Shown in pieces: positions 42,503 through 51,814 of a stretch of 64,000 bases of DNA. The notes below the pieces were generated by a model. That model searched no databases, was not told where the DNA came from, and worked only from the letters and a program-made list of their open reading frames with translations. Position 1 is the stretch's first letter. Each line of letters begins with the position of its first letter. The DNA comes from Clostridia bacterium. Its GTDB lineage: Bacteria > Bacillota > Clostridia > Oscillospirales > CAG-272. The DNA lies in the NCBI GenBank assembly GCA_017533565.1, contig JAFXHU010000014.1, positions 48,044 through 112,043 on the forward strand, in the 5' to 3' direction. Made by a program: the position numbers and the translations under genes.

Positions 42503-43465
42503 ATGTTTACATTGGGCGTTGACCTTGGCGGAACTAATATTGCAATCGGACTTTGCGACGGGGATTTGAGGATAGTTGACAAAGGCTCCGTGCCTACGCT
42601 TGCAAAAAGAGATAACGAGCTTATTATAAAGGATATGGCGGAGCTTGCGCTCGCTATCGTAGAGAGAAACGGACTTACACCGAAGGATATTGAGTACGTT
42701 GGAATTGCTGCGCCCGGCTCGGTTGATACCGAAAACGGCGTTATCGAATATTCAAACAATATACAAATGAAGAATTTCCCGATTTCGGAGGTTTTCAAGA
42801 AGTATTTCCCGACTGAGCGCGTTTACGTTGCAAACGATGCGAATGCGGCGGCTCTCGGTGAGGCTCTTGCGGGTGCGGCAAAGGGTGCGCCCACCTCTCT
42901 TATGATAACTCTCGGCACGGGTGTCGGCGGAGGAATCGTGCTTGACGGTAAAATTTACGCGGGCGGCGTCAACTTTGGCGGTGCGGAGCTTGGTCACACG
43001 GTCATCGTTGCGGGAGGACGTCAATGCTCCTGCGGAAGGCGCGGCTGCTTTGAGGCGTATTGCTCCGCATCGGCACTTTCGGCAATGACGCGCGAGAAAA
43101 TGCACGAGCTTTCGCTCAAGGGTATAAGCTCGCAGCTTTTCGAGGAGGAAAAGCAGGACGGAAAGGTTTCCGCACGCACCGCCTTTAACGCGATGAGAAA
43201 GGGTGACGTTTACGGAAAGCAGATAGTTGACGACTACATCGAATATCTCGCAATCGGTCTTACGAATATGATAAATATTTTTCAGCCACATATCCTCTCG
43301 ATCGGCGGCGGAGTTTGCAACGAAAAGGAATATCTTACCGTTCCGCTTACGAGAATTATCAACCGCGAGCAATACACGAGAGATAATCCGAGCAAGACTA
43401 AAATCGTTACGGCAGCCCTCGGAAACGATGCGGGAATTATCGGTGCGGCGGGTCTTGGCAAATAA
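42503..43465 (+). CDS. ROK family glucokinase
   Basis: The 320-residue cytoplasmic sugar kinase has the ATP-binding GVDLGGTNIAIG at the N-terminus, the catalytic region VANDANAAALGE, LGTGVGGGIVLDGK and the ROK zinc motif CSCGRRGCFEAYCS. There is no DNA-binding domain, so it is an enzyme rather than a ROK repressor. It most likely phosphorylates glucose, feeding sugars from the mgl and other importers into glycolysis; other hexoses or N-acetylhexosamines are possible. AAGGAGG precedes the start. The peptidase gene follows after 92 bases. Confidence 0.9.
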   Translation: MFTLGVDLGGTNIAIGLCDGDLRIVDKGSVPTLAKRDNELIIKDMAELALAIVERNGLTPKDIEYVGIAAPGSVDTENGVIEYSNNIQMKNFPISEVFKKYFPTERVYVANDANAAALGEALAGAAKGAPTSLMITLGTGVGGGIVLDGKIYAGGVNFGGAELGHTVIVAGGRQCSCGRRGCFEAYCSASALSAMTREKMHELSLKGISSQLFEEEKQDGKVSARTAFNAMRKGDVYGKQIVDDYIEYLAIGLTNMINIFQPHILSIGGGVCNEKEYLTVPLTRIINREQYTRDNPSKTKIVTAALGNDAGIIGAAGLGK

Positions 43466-43557
43466 TTTACAAAATGTTTTAAAATTTATATTATTTTGTA
43501 CACTTTATTTGCTTATAATTCTTTTTAGCAATTTTTAAGGAGAGATTTCCCCCTTTT

Positions 43558-45399
43558 ATGAAGAAGATTACCGCATTTTTGCTCTGTATTTTAATATGCT
43601 TCTACTCGCTCACCGCGCTTACCGCGTGCAAGGAGGCATCACAGCCCGTAGGAGGCGATACGCCTACTCCGACACCGACACCGTCCACTCCGACTCCCGA
43701 GCCCGAGCCGCAGGGGCCCACGATTGCCGTTCCCAATTACAAGGACTTCGGCAGAGATACGGTTAATTTTACCGAAATCGTTTACGAATCTCCCGACGTT
43801 GAGGACCTTATCGAGGATTTTAATTCCGCCACTGCAAGGATAAGCGCAAACGAGCTTCCGTTTGACGAGCAGCTTGAAGGCATTTTGGCACTCGAGGACG
43901 GCTATAACGCCTATCTCACGATGTACACGCTTGCGGAAATAAACAATTCGCGCGACTCGTCGAACGAATTTTGGCTTGAGGAATATACCTATCTTTCGAC
44001 GAACAGCTCCGCTTTTTCGCAGGCGGTGGAGGATTTGTACGTTGCGGCGGCACAGTCACCGCATAAGAGTGATTTCGAGGAGGAATATTTCGGAGTATCG
44101 CTCGACGACTACGTTGACGGCGGAGTTTACACCGACGAGCTTGTTGCGCTCCTTACGGCGGAGTCCGAGCTTATCGCAAGGTACAACGGCTTTTCCACCG
44201 ACACGGTTATTATCACCGTAAACGGCGAGGAGGGGACGGTAAAGCAGCTGATGGACGGTGTTCCCGCCTCCAAATACGATTCCACGCTCAACCTTTATAT
44301 GCTTTATTATATGAACGAGGTTACCCGCCTTACGAAGGGGATATATCTTGAGCTTGTAAGGACGAGAATCGAGATTGCCGAGGAGCTTGGCAAGGAGAGC
44401 TATATTGAGGTTGCCTACGAGGAAATGGGTCACGATTATTCACCCGAAAAGACTCTTTCCCTCCTTTCCGACGTAAAGAATGCAGCGGAGATTGCCTATC
44501 GGCTTTATTACAATAATTTCTATCACCTTAGCACCGATATTGAGCCGTATGCAACGAAAATCGACGTTATAAACACGCTTTACGCGCTTTTCGGTGAGAT
44601 AAACGGCGAGCTTGGTGATATTTACGCCTATATGCTTCAGCACGGGCTTTACGATTACTCGTCAAAGGCGGATAACCGACTTGACGGAGCATTCACAACC
44701 TACATTCGCACAAACAATTCGCCGTTCATATTTATGACGGCATCGGGCAGATACAGCGACTACGTAACGCTTTCGCACGAGTTCGGTCATTTCGCAGATA
44801 TGTACACAAATTACGGACGAAATGCAGGGCTTGACCTTTCGGAGGTGTATTCGCAGGCTTTGGCGTATCTTATGCTTTTGAAAATAGAGGACAGCATGTC
44901 CGAGACGCAGACGCTCAAAAACAACTACCGCTATATGCTCCACAAGGAGATGGACGAGATTTACAACATTCTCGCATATCAGGGGTATCTCGCAACCTTT
45001 GAGCATATGGTTTACTCGCTTTCAAGCGAGGAGGTTACCGAAGATAAGCTTCTTGAGCTTATGGACGAGGCGCAAATCTTCTGCCTCGGCGGTGTTATTC
45101 CCGATTTGTCAAGCTGGGATGCCGTGCTTATCGTTCACACGGTTGAATATCCGTTTTACGTTCAATCCTACTGTACCTCTCTTGTAGCGGCGATTGAGAT
45201 TATGCTTATGGAAATTGAGCAAGAGGGTGCGGGTATCACGGCATATATGAGCCTTCTTAACAGAGATAACGATAATCCGTTAAGCTTTGAAGAGGAGCTT
45301 GAAAGGGCGGGTATTTCCTCCCCGCTGCGTGACGGTGCTATACTTGATATGTACCAGGGCGTATATCGCTTTATAACCGGAAAGGTTTATTCAAGATAA
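43558..45399 (+). CDS. Lipoprotein M3-like oligoendopeptidase
   Basis: The 613-residue protein has a lipoprotein signal peptide ending LTAC (acylated C24). A Pro/Thr-rich spacer (about 33-52) follows and then a mostly helical domain. The zinc site is LSHEFGHFADMY (H407, E408, H411), with a downstream glutamate in LSEVYSQA as the likely third ligand, as in M3/PepF peptidases. Most PepF enzymes are cytoplasmic, so this surface-anchored form is notable; it probably trims peptides outside the membrane. AAGGAGAG precedes the start, and a strong terminator follows. Confidence 0.85.
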   Translation: MKKITAFLLCILICFYSLTALTACKEASQPVGGDTPTPTPTPSTPTPEPEPQGPTIAVPNYKDFGRDTVNFTEIVYESPDVEDLIEDFNSATARISANELPFDEQLEGILALEDGYNAYLTMYTLAEINNSRDSSNEFWLEEYTYLSTNSSAFSQAVEDLYVAAAQSPHKSDFEEEYFGVSLDDYVDGGVYTDELVALLTAESELIARYNGFSTDTVIITVNGEEGTVKQLMDGVPASKYDSTLNLYMLYYMNEVTRLTKGIYLELVRTRIEIAEELGKESYIEVAYEEMGHDYSPEKTLSLLSDVKNAAEIAYRLYYNNFYHLSTDIEPYATKIDVINTLYALFGEINGELGDIYAYMLQHGLYDYSSKADNRLDGAFTTYIRTNNSPFIFMTASGRYSDYVTLSHEFGHFADMYTNYGRNAGLDLSEVYSQALAYLMLLKIEDSMSETQTLKNNYRYMLHKEMDEIYNILAYQGYLATFEHMVYSLSSEEVTEDKLLELMDEAQIFCLGGVIPDLSSWDAVLIVHTVEYPFYVQSYCTSLVAAIEIMLMEIEQEGAGITAYMSLLNRDNDNPLSFEEELERAGISSPLRDGAILDMYQGVYRFITGKVYSR

Positions 45400-45427
45400 G
45401 TAAACTATACTTTACAAATCAATATTA

Positions 45428-45457
45428 AAGCGGCACTCGCAAATGCGAGTGCCGCTT
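45428..45457. terminator. Bidirectional terminator
   Basis: AAGCGGCACTCGC (45428-45440) pairs perfectly with GCGAGTGCCGCTT (45445-45457), followed by GCTTTTTATTT. Confidence 0.9.
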
Positions 45458-45591
45458 GCTTTTTATTTAACACGGGTTAGCCTTTTTAGCAAAAAGCCAA
45501 AGGCATGGCATTGATTGCGTCGGGCATTTTCTTGTAGTTGATTTTTTGCCGTCTGCCGTAAAAAAGAGAGCGTTGCCCTTGCCAAAAGCCG

Positions 45592-47532
45592 CTATTCGCC
45601 GTCGGTGCCGCCCGAAATTCCCGCGTATCTTTGCGCCTGAATGGTAAAGAGGTTGCAATAGCTTCCGCCAAGGCGCATAAGCTCGTCGTGCGAGCCGACC
45701 TCAATAATTCTTCCGTCGTCGATTACAACGATTTTGGTAGCGTTAACCGCACTCGAGAGCTTGTGGGAAACGAATACCGAGATTTTATCCCTTGCAAGGA
45801 GGGCGTATTGGTCGAAAACCTCCTTTTCCGCAAGCGGGTCAAGCGATGCGGTCGGCTCGTCCAAGATAAGAATTTCGCAATCGTTGTAAAAGGCACGGGC
45901 AACCGAGAGCTTCTGCCACTGTCCGCCCGAAAGCTCCACACCGTTTTCCTCGAACATACGGGTAAGCGGGGTTTCGTAGCCGTCGGGAAGCTCCTCTATA
46001 AAACGAGATGCACCCGCACGTTTTGCCGCGAGGGTTACCCTGTCATCCGAATGCTCGCTGTCTATATCACCGAAGCGCACGTTTTCGGCGGCGGTTTCGG
46101 CGTAGTGTCCGAAGTCCTGGAATATTATACCGAAGCAGGAATAAAGTGACACGGGGTCGTATTCACGCAGGTCGTGACCGTCAAGAAGTATCTGTCCCTC
46201 CGTGGGATCGTAGAGCCTTGTCAAAAGCTTAATAAGCGTGGTTTTTCCCGCACCGTTAAGTCCGACGAGAACGATTGAGTCATTCGACTCGATTTTAAGA
46301 TTAAGGTTTTTAAGAACCATTCTTTCGGTCCCGGGATAAGCAAAGGATAGGTTTTTGATTTCGATTGTGTGAGGCACTCCGCGCTCGACGGTAAGGGGGG
46401 CGTCGGTGGCGGGGATAATTTTCGGCTCCTCCTTCATAAAGGTTATCATATTGTCTATGAAGAGAGTTCCCTCGTAAATCGTGACGGTGGAGGCAAGAAG
46501 CGTGCCGACGTAGCTTGTTATCGAGGTGAGCGCGCCCGAATAAAGCGAATAGTCACCGACAAGTCCGTCTCCGTTTATTACGTTAAAGGCAACGAATACG
46601 AAAAGCGCGGAGCTTACGAGCGTGGAGAGAAGTCCGACGAGAATTTGGGTTATTCCCTCCCTTATTATAATCCTCTTAAGACCCTTATAATACTTTGCAA
46701 AGACCGATTTGTATTTCGTTATAAAGGTTTCGCCAAGACCGAGGATTTTAATTTCCTTTACCCTGTCCTTATTAACCATAAGTCCCGAGTAGTAGTTCAT
46801 TTGTCGGCGCTCCTTCGAATGGAAGCGTATGTAGCGGAAGTTTTTATTCCTGAAATAGAAATTGACAATCGCGCCCGGGAGTGCCGCAAGAATAACTATT
46901 ACGGGCGCCCATACGGAGAGGGTGACAAGCACGGCAACGAAGGAAACCGCGCTTATAACCGCGCTTATAACGTTGAAGGTTGCGGTTAAAATCGAGATGG
47001 GGCGCATACCCGCTTCCCTGTTTGCGTTTTCAAGCTTTTCGTAAAACTCGGGATTATCGTAGGAGGAGAGGTCAACCTCCTTTGCCTTTCCTATAATCAT
47101 AAGCTTTATGTGATTGACGACAAGCTCGCCCGCAATAGAGGTGGTCATGCTTCCAAGCTTTGAGAGGACCTTTTTACCGAAAAGGTAAACGAGGTTCATT
47201 ACGAAAAGGAAAAGAAGGGGTCGCATAACCTCAAAGCTTGCCTCGGTGATTATTCCCGCGCCGCGCTTTTCGATAAGAACGGCTATTTCGTTAAGAAGGT
47301 CGCGCGAAATATAAGCTCCGAACACGGGCAGGACACCGTCGAGAAGGCAAAGCAGCACCATCGCGACAAGAAGCGCGGGCGCAGCCCTCCATACGAGGGA
47401 AAATATGTAGAAAAGTCGGCTCAAAAAGCCCTTTACAAGTCCGAAAAGAAAGCGCGGCATATCACGCATTCGCTTTGGACGAGGTGGCCTTTTGGGTTGG
47501 AAATTATTGTGCGGAGGGGGTGGCATATTCAT
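45592..47532 (-). CDS. ABC transporter with fused membrane and ATPase domains
   Basis: The 646-residue half-transporter begins with a proline-rich cytoplasmic segment (MNMPPPPHNNF, then KRPPRP). Six membrane helices follow (about 45-370), then an ATPase domain with GLNGAGKTT (Walker A), LSGGQWQKLSVARAF (signature), ILDEPTASLDP (Walker B) and VSHKLSSA. The Walker A Leu-Asn and signature Trp variants are common in clostridial peptide or lipid exporters of this type. It would work as a homodimer; the substrate is unknown. It stands alone with no accessory gene. Upstream lies a 31-bp tandem repeat. Confidence 0.88.
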   Translation of the reverse strand: MNMPPPPHNNFQPKRPPRPKRMRDMPRFLFGLVKGFLSRLFYIFSLVWRAAPALLVAMVLLCLLDGVLPVFGAYISRDLLNEIAVLIEKRGAGIITEASFEVMRPLLFLFVMNLVYLFGKKVLSKLGSMTTSIAGELVVNHIKLMIIGKAKEVDLSSYDNPEFYEKLENANREAGMRPISILTATFNVISAVISAVSFVAVLVTLSVWAPVIVILAALPGAIVNFYFRNKNFRYIRFHSKERRQMNYYSGLMVNKDRVKEIKILGLGETFITKYKSVFAKYYKGLKRIIIREGITQILVGLLSTLVSSALFVFVAFNVINGDGLVGDYSLYSGALTSITSYVGTLLASTVTIYEGTLFIDNMITFMKEEPKIIPATDAPLTVERGVPHTIEIKNLSFAYPGTERMVLKNLNLKIESNDSIVLVGLNGAGKTTLIKLLTRLYDPTEGQILLDGHDLREYDPVSLYSCFGIIFQDFGHYAETAAENVRFGDIDSEHSDDRVTLAAKRAGASRFIEELPDGYETPLTRMFEENGVELSGGQWQKLSVARAFYNDCEILILDEPTASLDPLAEKEVFDQYALLARDKISVFVSHKLSSAVNATKIVVIDDGRIIEVGSHDELMRLGGSYCNLFTIQAQRYAGISGGTDGE

Positions 47533-47596
47533 ATAGATACCTTCCTTTTGAGAAGAATTGTTAGCAGTTTTATGGGGTTTTGCTTATCAAGCAAAG

Positions 47597-47689
47597 CCGC
47601 TTTGTCGGGGTTAAAGGGATATAGAAGCAGCTCGGTCGGGATTAAAAGTACATAGAAGCCGCTTTGTCGGGGCTAAAGGGACATAAAGG
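47597..47689. repeat. 31-bp tandem repeat, three copies
   Basis: Units at 47597-47627, 47628-47658 and 47659-47689, all exactly 31 bases. Units 1 and 3 start CCGCTTTGTCGGGG and are near-identical; unit 2 is diverged. Unit 3 contains the stop codon and last codons of the phosphoesterase gene. Confidence 0.8.
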
Positions 47690-48167
47690 AGAAAAGTACT
47701 CCGCCGTCGGTAACGGTGAGTATTCCCGCGGAGGGCAGGTCGCGGTCCCCGCGAAGCGAGCCGGGATTGAAATAATAAACCCCGTCGGTATATTGCTCCG
47801 CGCGAAGGTGCGTATGTCCGTAAAGAACAATATCCGCATTCGTATCGGCGGCGAGCCTTATAAGACCGTCAAGACCGTATTTTGCGCCGTAAAGGTCGCC
47901 GTGGGTAAGAACTATCTTTTTTTCGCCGAGAGTGATGCTGTCGATTTTATAGACGCTCCTGCCGGGTAGTGGGTTGCCGAAGTCGCAGTTACCCTTTACG
48001 GCAATAATCGGAAGCTGCGGATATTTTTCGGTAACGGCACAGAGGTCGGAAAGTCCGTCGCCGAGGAAAAGGAGCGCATCAATTTCGCGGGCACGGCGAA
48101 GGGCGGTAAGAAGCCTTTCTCCCGCACCGTGGCTATCCGAAGCAACGAGGCATTGTATAGGTTTCAT
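47673..48167 (-). CDS. YfcE-like metallophosphoesterase
   Basis: The 164-residue enzyme has the calcineurin-type metal motifs in order: LVASDSHG (Asp, His), FLGDGLSDL (Asp), KGNCDF (Asn, Asp), LTHGD (His) and LYGHTHLRAEQ (His, His). The final NPGS is also typical. This matches the YfcE/MJ0936 group of small phosphodiesterases with unclear natural substrates. The ATG at 48167 is chosen because the domain begins right after it; the upstream 90 codons are antisense to a neighbouring gene. The last codons overlap a 31-bp tandem repeat, so the C-terminus may vary between strains. Confidence 0.88.
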   Translation of the reverse strand: MKPIQCLVASDSHGAGERLLTALRRAREIDALLFLGDGLSDLCAVTEKYPQLPIIAVKGNCDFGNPLPGRSVYKIDSITLGEKKIVLTHGDLYGAKYGLDGLIRLAADTNADIVLYGHTHLRAEQYTDGVYYFNPGSLRGDRDLPSAGILTVTDGGVLFSFMSL

Positions 48168-48234
48168 AGGGGCAGTAACCTTTCTTTTCGCTTTCGCGTA
48201 TGATGTAAAAGCAATACGGAAAGGAGATAAAGAG

Positions 48235-48465
48235 ATGAAAATTGACAGAGAAAAGCTTAACGCGGTGGTAAATCTTTCGGACGAAGAGCTTTGGCGTATG
48301 ATACGCGAGCTTGCAAAAAGCCACGGAATAACCCTTCCCGAGGCAGTACCTCCGCACAGCGAGCTTGAAAAGGTGCGCGGAGCGTTAAGCCACGGAGCAA
48401 GCCCCAACATTGCCGAGGCAATTCGCGTGGTAAACAATTACCGACGGGGGTGCAAAAATGGCTGA
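48235..48465 (+). CDS. Small conserved clostridial protein, 76 aa (operon gene 1)
   Basis: The 76-residue soluble, mostly helical protein begins MKIDREKLNAVVNLSDEELW and contains PPHSELEKVRGALS and ending AIRVVNNYRR. It resembles short hypothetical proteins I have seen in Clostridia, but no function is known to me. AAGGAGAT precedes the ATG. Its end overlaps the next gene by 8 bases, so it is the first of three co-translated genes. Confidence 0.65.
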   Translation: MKIDREKLNAVVNLSDEELWRMIRELAKSHGITLPEAVPPHSELEKVRGALSHGASPNIAEAIRVVNNYRRGCKNG

Positions 48466-48766
48466 TACACCCGACCTTTCCAAAATAGTCGGAATTATAA
48501 TGGAGCATCCCGAAATCGTCGGGCAAATAAGCGCGCTTATTTCGGGGACGGAGTCGGGCGCAGAGTCGGATGCAGTGACCGCAGAGAATAACGGCAAGTC
48601 AAGCGAGAGTATTCCGACGAGCGCACCCGTAAGAAGCGGAAGAACGAACGACAGGGCGCGCCTTTTAGGTGCGATGAAGCCGTATCTTTCGGAAAACAGA
48701 GCGCGTGCGGTTGATACGATGATTACGGTAACCGAAATTCTCGAAAGCATGAAAGGCGGTGGATGA
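48458..48766 (+). CDS. Small hypothetical protein, 102 aa (operon gene 2)
   Basis: The 102-residue soluble protein has an N-terminal helix (LSKIVGIIMEHPEIVGQISALI), a Ser/Glu-rich low-complexity middle and a C-terminal helical part (ARLLGAMKPYLSENRARAVDTM) ending in EILESMKGGG. No catalytic motif is seen. It starts within the last codons of gene 1 and ends immediately before gene 3, so production is coupled. Confidence 0.65.
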   Translation: MADTPDLSKIVGIIMEHPEIVGQISALISGTESGAESDAVTAENNGKSSESIPTSAPVRSGRTNDRARLLGAMKPYLSENRARAVDTMITVTEILESMKGGG

Positions 48767-49105
48767 ATGTACACAAGAAGCTATCCCGAAAGAGCGTCGG
48801 AAATTCCCGAGGGGTATGCGGGCGCGGCGGTGCCGTCGGAGAGCGTAGCCGACGAGCGTTACATAGAGTCGGGTAAAAATCCGTGGGAAAAAGAGCCACC
48901 GACGGAGGAAAGCGTCCCCGCCTCACGCGGAGCATCCCCGCTTTCGTCAATCCTTGGCGGACTGTTTCAAAATGGAAGGTTTAGTTTACAATCCATAGGC
49001 TTTGAGGAGGTTTTAATCATCGCGGCGGCGGCATATATGCTTTTGTCGGCGGACGGTGACAGAGAATGCGGAATAATGCTTCTCATTCTTCTTTTTATAG
49101 CGTAA
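48767..49105 (+). CDS. Small membrane-anchored hypothetical protein, 112 aa (operon gene 3)
   Basis: The first 75 residues are hydrophilic, Pro/Glu/Ser-rich and start MYTRSYPERASEIPEGYAG. The C-terminus is a double hydrophobic stretch (GFEEVLIIAAAAYMLLSADG, then ECGIMLLILLFIA) separated by acidic residues. That ending recurs in small clostridial proteins, but I know no function. The three-gene set may form a small membrane complex; this is inferred from coupling only. A terminator follows. Confidence 0.65.
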   Translation: MYTRSYPERASEIPEGYAGAAVPSESVADERYIESGKNPWEKEPPTEESVPASRGASPLSSILGGLFQNGRFSLQSIGFEEVLIIAAAAYMLLSADGDRECGIMLLILLFIA

Positions 49106-49128
49106 GGATTATAGACTATGACAGCGCG

Positions 49129-49150
49129 GCGCGGTATGCACCGCGCTATT
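49129..49150 (+). terminator. Terminator of the three-gene operon
   Basis: GCGCGGT (49129-49135) pairs with ACCGCGC (49140-49146), followed by TATTTTTATT. Confidence 0.8.
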
Positions 49151-49210
49151 TTTATTAAATTGATACGGGGGCGTGTTAAATTTTCGCACCGAGGTGCTGC
49201 TCCCCATTCC

Positions 49211-51814
49211 CTATCCGTTCGGGAAGGAGTTCATTTGAAATATCGAATACTGGTCGGTTTCGTTAAGTCCGTCAAGGACTCCGTTACGGCGAAGAATTTC
49301 AATAACGGCTTTGGATATGCCCGTACGCAGTCGCAGCTCCTCCACGGAGTAAAGGTCGTACCGTTCCCTTGCCTCTATGATTTTTTCAGCCGCGGTATCG
49401 CCAAGACCCGAAAGGCTGTTAAAGGGCATTCGGATTTTTCCGTCCTCGGGAAGGAAGGCGGTGGCGTGCGATTTTTTGAGATTAACGTTAAGGAACTGTA
49501 CGCCTCTTGCCATAGCCTCCCGCACGAGGTAGAGGGTGGTGCATTGCTCGTGCTCCTTTTGGGTAGCGTCGTTGCCCTTGTCCTCCAGCTCCTTTATCTT
49601 CGCGGAAACACCGTTATAGCCGCTGTTGACGATTTCGGCATCAAAGCCGCCCGGTGCAACGGTTAAGAATGCGGCGTAAAACTCCATAGGATAGTAAATC
49701 TTGTACCACGCAAGGCGGATTGCCGACATAACATAGGCGGCGGCGTGTGCCTTCGGGAACATATATTTGATTTTCTTACAGGACTCCATATACCAGTCGG
49801 GCACACCGTGCTCCTTCATCATCGCCTCCCATTCGGGCTTGAGTCCCTTTCCCTTTCTTACGCTTTCCATAATGGTAAAGGCGCTTGAATTGTCAAGACC
49901 CCAGCGAATGAGCGCGTTCATAATATCGTCACGGCATCCGATAACGTTTGAAATATCGCAAATGCCCGATTTGATAAGCTCGTCGGCGTTGCCGAGCCAG
50001 CAGCCCGTACCGTGGGTAAGTCCCGAAATCTGTAACAGGTCGGCGAAATTCTTCGGCTTTGCATCTATAAGCACCTGCTGGAGAAAGCGCGTTCCCATTT
50101 CGGGTATTCCGTAGGTTCCGATTTGACAGCCGCCGATATCCTCCGGCTTAATACCGAGGGGGCGTGTAGAGGAAAACAGCTCGTAAACCGTTTTATCGTT
50201 CATTTTTACGTCAAGCACCGACGTGCCCGTATAGCGCTCCAGCATCTTGTACTTAGTAGGCATATCGTGTCCAAGCTCGTCAAGCTTCAGTATCGTATCG
50301 TGAAGATAGGAGAACTGGAAGTGGGTGGTGATGATGTCGGAATTTGCATCGTCGGCGGGGTGCTGTACGGGGGTGAAGTCGTAAATTTCAAATTCGGTGG
50401 GAACAACGATTATACCGCCCGGATGCTGTCCCGTTGTTCGCTTTATGCCCACGAGCTTTGAAACCATATGCGCGATTTCGGCAGAGGGGATTTTGATTTT
50501 TCTCTCCTCAAGGTACTTCTTTATAAAGCCCCACGCGGTTTTATCGGCAAGCGTGCCCGTAGTGCCCGCACGGAAAACGTGACCCTCTCCGAACAGCTCC
50601 TCGGTATATTTATGTACCTTTCCCTGTACGTCGCCCGAGAAGTTAAGGTCGATATCGGGGGATTTATCGCCGTAAAAGCCGAGGAAGGTTTCAAAGGGTA
50701 TATTGTGACCGTCGGCGTACATAAGCTCTCCGCAGACGGGGCAATTTTTGTCGTCAAGGTCGAAGCCCGAGCCAACCGAGCCGTCGAGGATAAACTCGCT
50801 GTGCCTGCATTTTAAGCAGCGGTAGTGCGGCGGAAGCGGGTTAACCTCCGAAATTCCCGACATCGTGGCAACGAAGGACGAGCCAACGGAGCCGCGCGAG
50901 CCGACGAGATAGCCGAGGCTTTCGGAATAGGCAACGAGCTTTACGGCAATCATATAAAGCACGGCAAAGCCGTTTTTGATTATAGAGGTAAGCTCCTTGT
51001 CAAGGCGCTTTTCAACCACCTCGGGCAGCTCGTCGCCGTACCATTCGTGTGCGCGACGCCAGCAGGATTCGGTAAGCTCGTCCGCCGCTCCCTCGATATT
51101 AGGCTCGTACCTTCCCTCGGGAATCGGTCGGATTTCGTCGCACATATCGGCAATAAGGTTCGGGTTGGTAACCACTACCTCCTCCGCTGCCTCCGCCCCG
51201 AGATAGGAAAACTCCGCGAGCATTTCGTCGGTGGTTCGAAGATAGATGGGTGTCGGCTTGTCCGCGTCGGCAAACTTCCGTCCCGCAAGTAAAATGCTTC
51301 GGTAAATTTCGTCCTCCGCATTTAAGAAGTGGGCGTCGCAGGTTGCGCAAACAGGCTTTCCAAGCCTTTTGCCGAGGTTGTATATCTGACGGTTTATATC
51401 CATAAGGTCGGAATCCGAGTTTACGGGTATATCCTTGTCGTCAAACATAAAGCGGTTGTTGCCGAGAGGCTGGATTTCAAGGTAATCGTAAAAGCTTGCG
51501 ATTTCCTCTATTTCCGCGTCGGAGGCTCCGCGAAGGATAGCCTTGTAAAGCTCGCCCGCCTCGCAGGCAGAGCCGATAATAAGCCCCTCCCTATACTGCT
51601 CCAAAACCGATTTGGGAATACGGGGGACGCGGCGGTAGTAGTTAAGGTAGCTCATTGAAATAAGCTTATAGAGGTTACGGAGTCCCTCGCGTGTGCGCGC
51701 GAATATAATCATATGATGGGCGCGTATTTTAAGCGGGTCGGCACTCTCGGACATAGCCTCCATAACTCTGTCAAAGCTGTCAACTCCCTCCGCGCGGAGG
51801 CGGTCAAGCATCAC
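49211..51814 (-). CDS. polC: DNA polymerase III PolC, C-terminal (polymerase) part
   Basis: The 867-residue frame contains the second half of the PHP domain and the whole polymerase of gram-positive PolC. Visible are LYKLISMSYLNYYRRVPRIP, the PolC-specific zinc motif (CLKCRH and CPVCGEL), the catalytic PDIDLNFSGD, the fingers segment AGTTGTLADKTAWGF, and TGQHPGGI and LKLDELGHD. It begins with GTG overlapping the stop of the N-terminal frame (GTGA). No residues are missing between the halves: a -1 shift at the junction would restore the standard protein. It is either a real split gene or a one-base sequence or assembly error. Confidence 0.92.
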   Translation of the reverse strand: MMLDRLRAEGVDSFDRVMEAMSESADPLKIRAHHMIIFARTREGLRNLYKLISMSYLNYYRRVPRIPKSVLEQYREGLIIGSACEAGELYKAILRGASDAEIEEIASFYDYLEIQPLGNNRFMFDDKDIPVNSDSDLMDINRQIYNLGKRLGKPVCATCDAHFLNAEDEIYRSILLAGRKFADADKPTPIYLRTTDEMLAEFSYLGAEAAEEVVVTNPNLIADMCDEIRPIPEGRYEPNIEGAADELTESCWRRAHEWYGDELPEVVEKRLDKELTSIIKNGFAVLYMIAVKLVAYSESLGYLVGSRGSVGSSFVATMSGISEVNPLPPHYRCLKCRHSEFILDGSVGSGFDLDDKNCPVCGELMYADGHNIPFETFLGFYGDKSPDIDLNFSGDVQGKVHKYTEELFGEGHVFRAGTTGTLADKTAWGFIKKYLEERKIKIPSAEIAHMVSKLVGIKRTTGQHPGGIIVVPTEFEIYDFTPVQHPADDANSDIITTHFQFSYLHDTILKLDELGHDMPTKYKMLERYTGTSVLDVKMNDKTVYELFSSTRPLGIKPEDIGGCQIGTYGIPEMGTRFLQQVLIDAKPKNFADLLQISGLTHGTGCWLGNADELIKSGICDISNVIGCRDDIMNALIRWGLDNSSAFTIMESVRKGKGLKPEWEAMMKEHGVPDWYMESCKKIKYMFPKAHAAAYVMSAIRLAWYKIYYPMEFYAAFLTVAPGGFDAEIVNSGYNGVSAKIKELEDKGNDATQKEHEQCTTLYLVREAMARGVQFLNVNLKKSHATAFLPEDGKIRMPFNSLSGLGDTAAEKIIEARERYDLYSVEELRLRTGISKAVIEILRRNGVLDGLNETDQYSIFQMNSFPNG

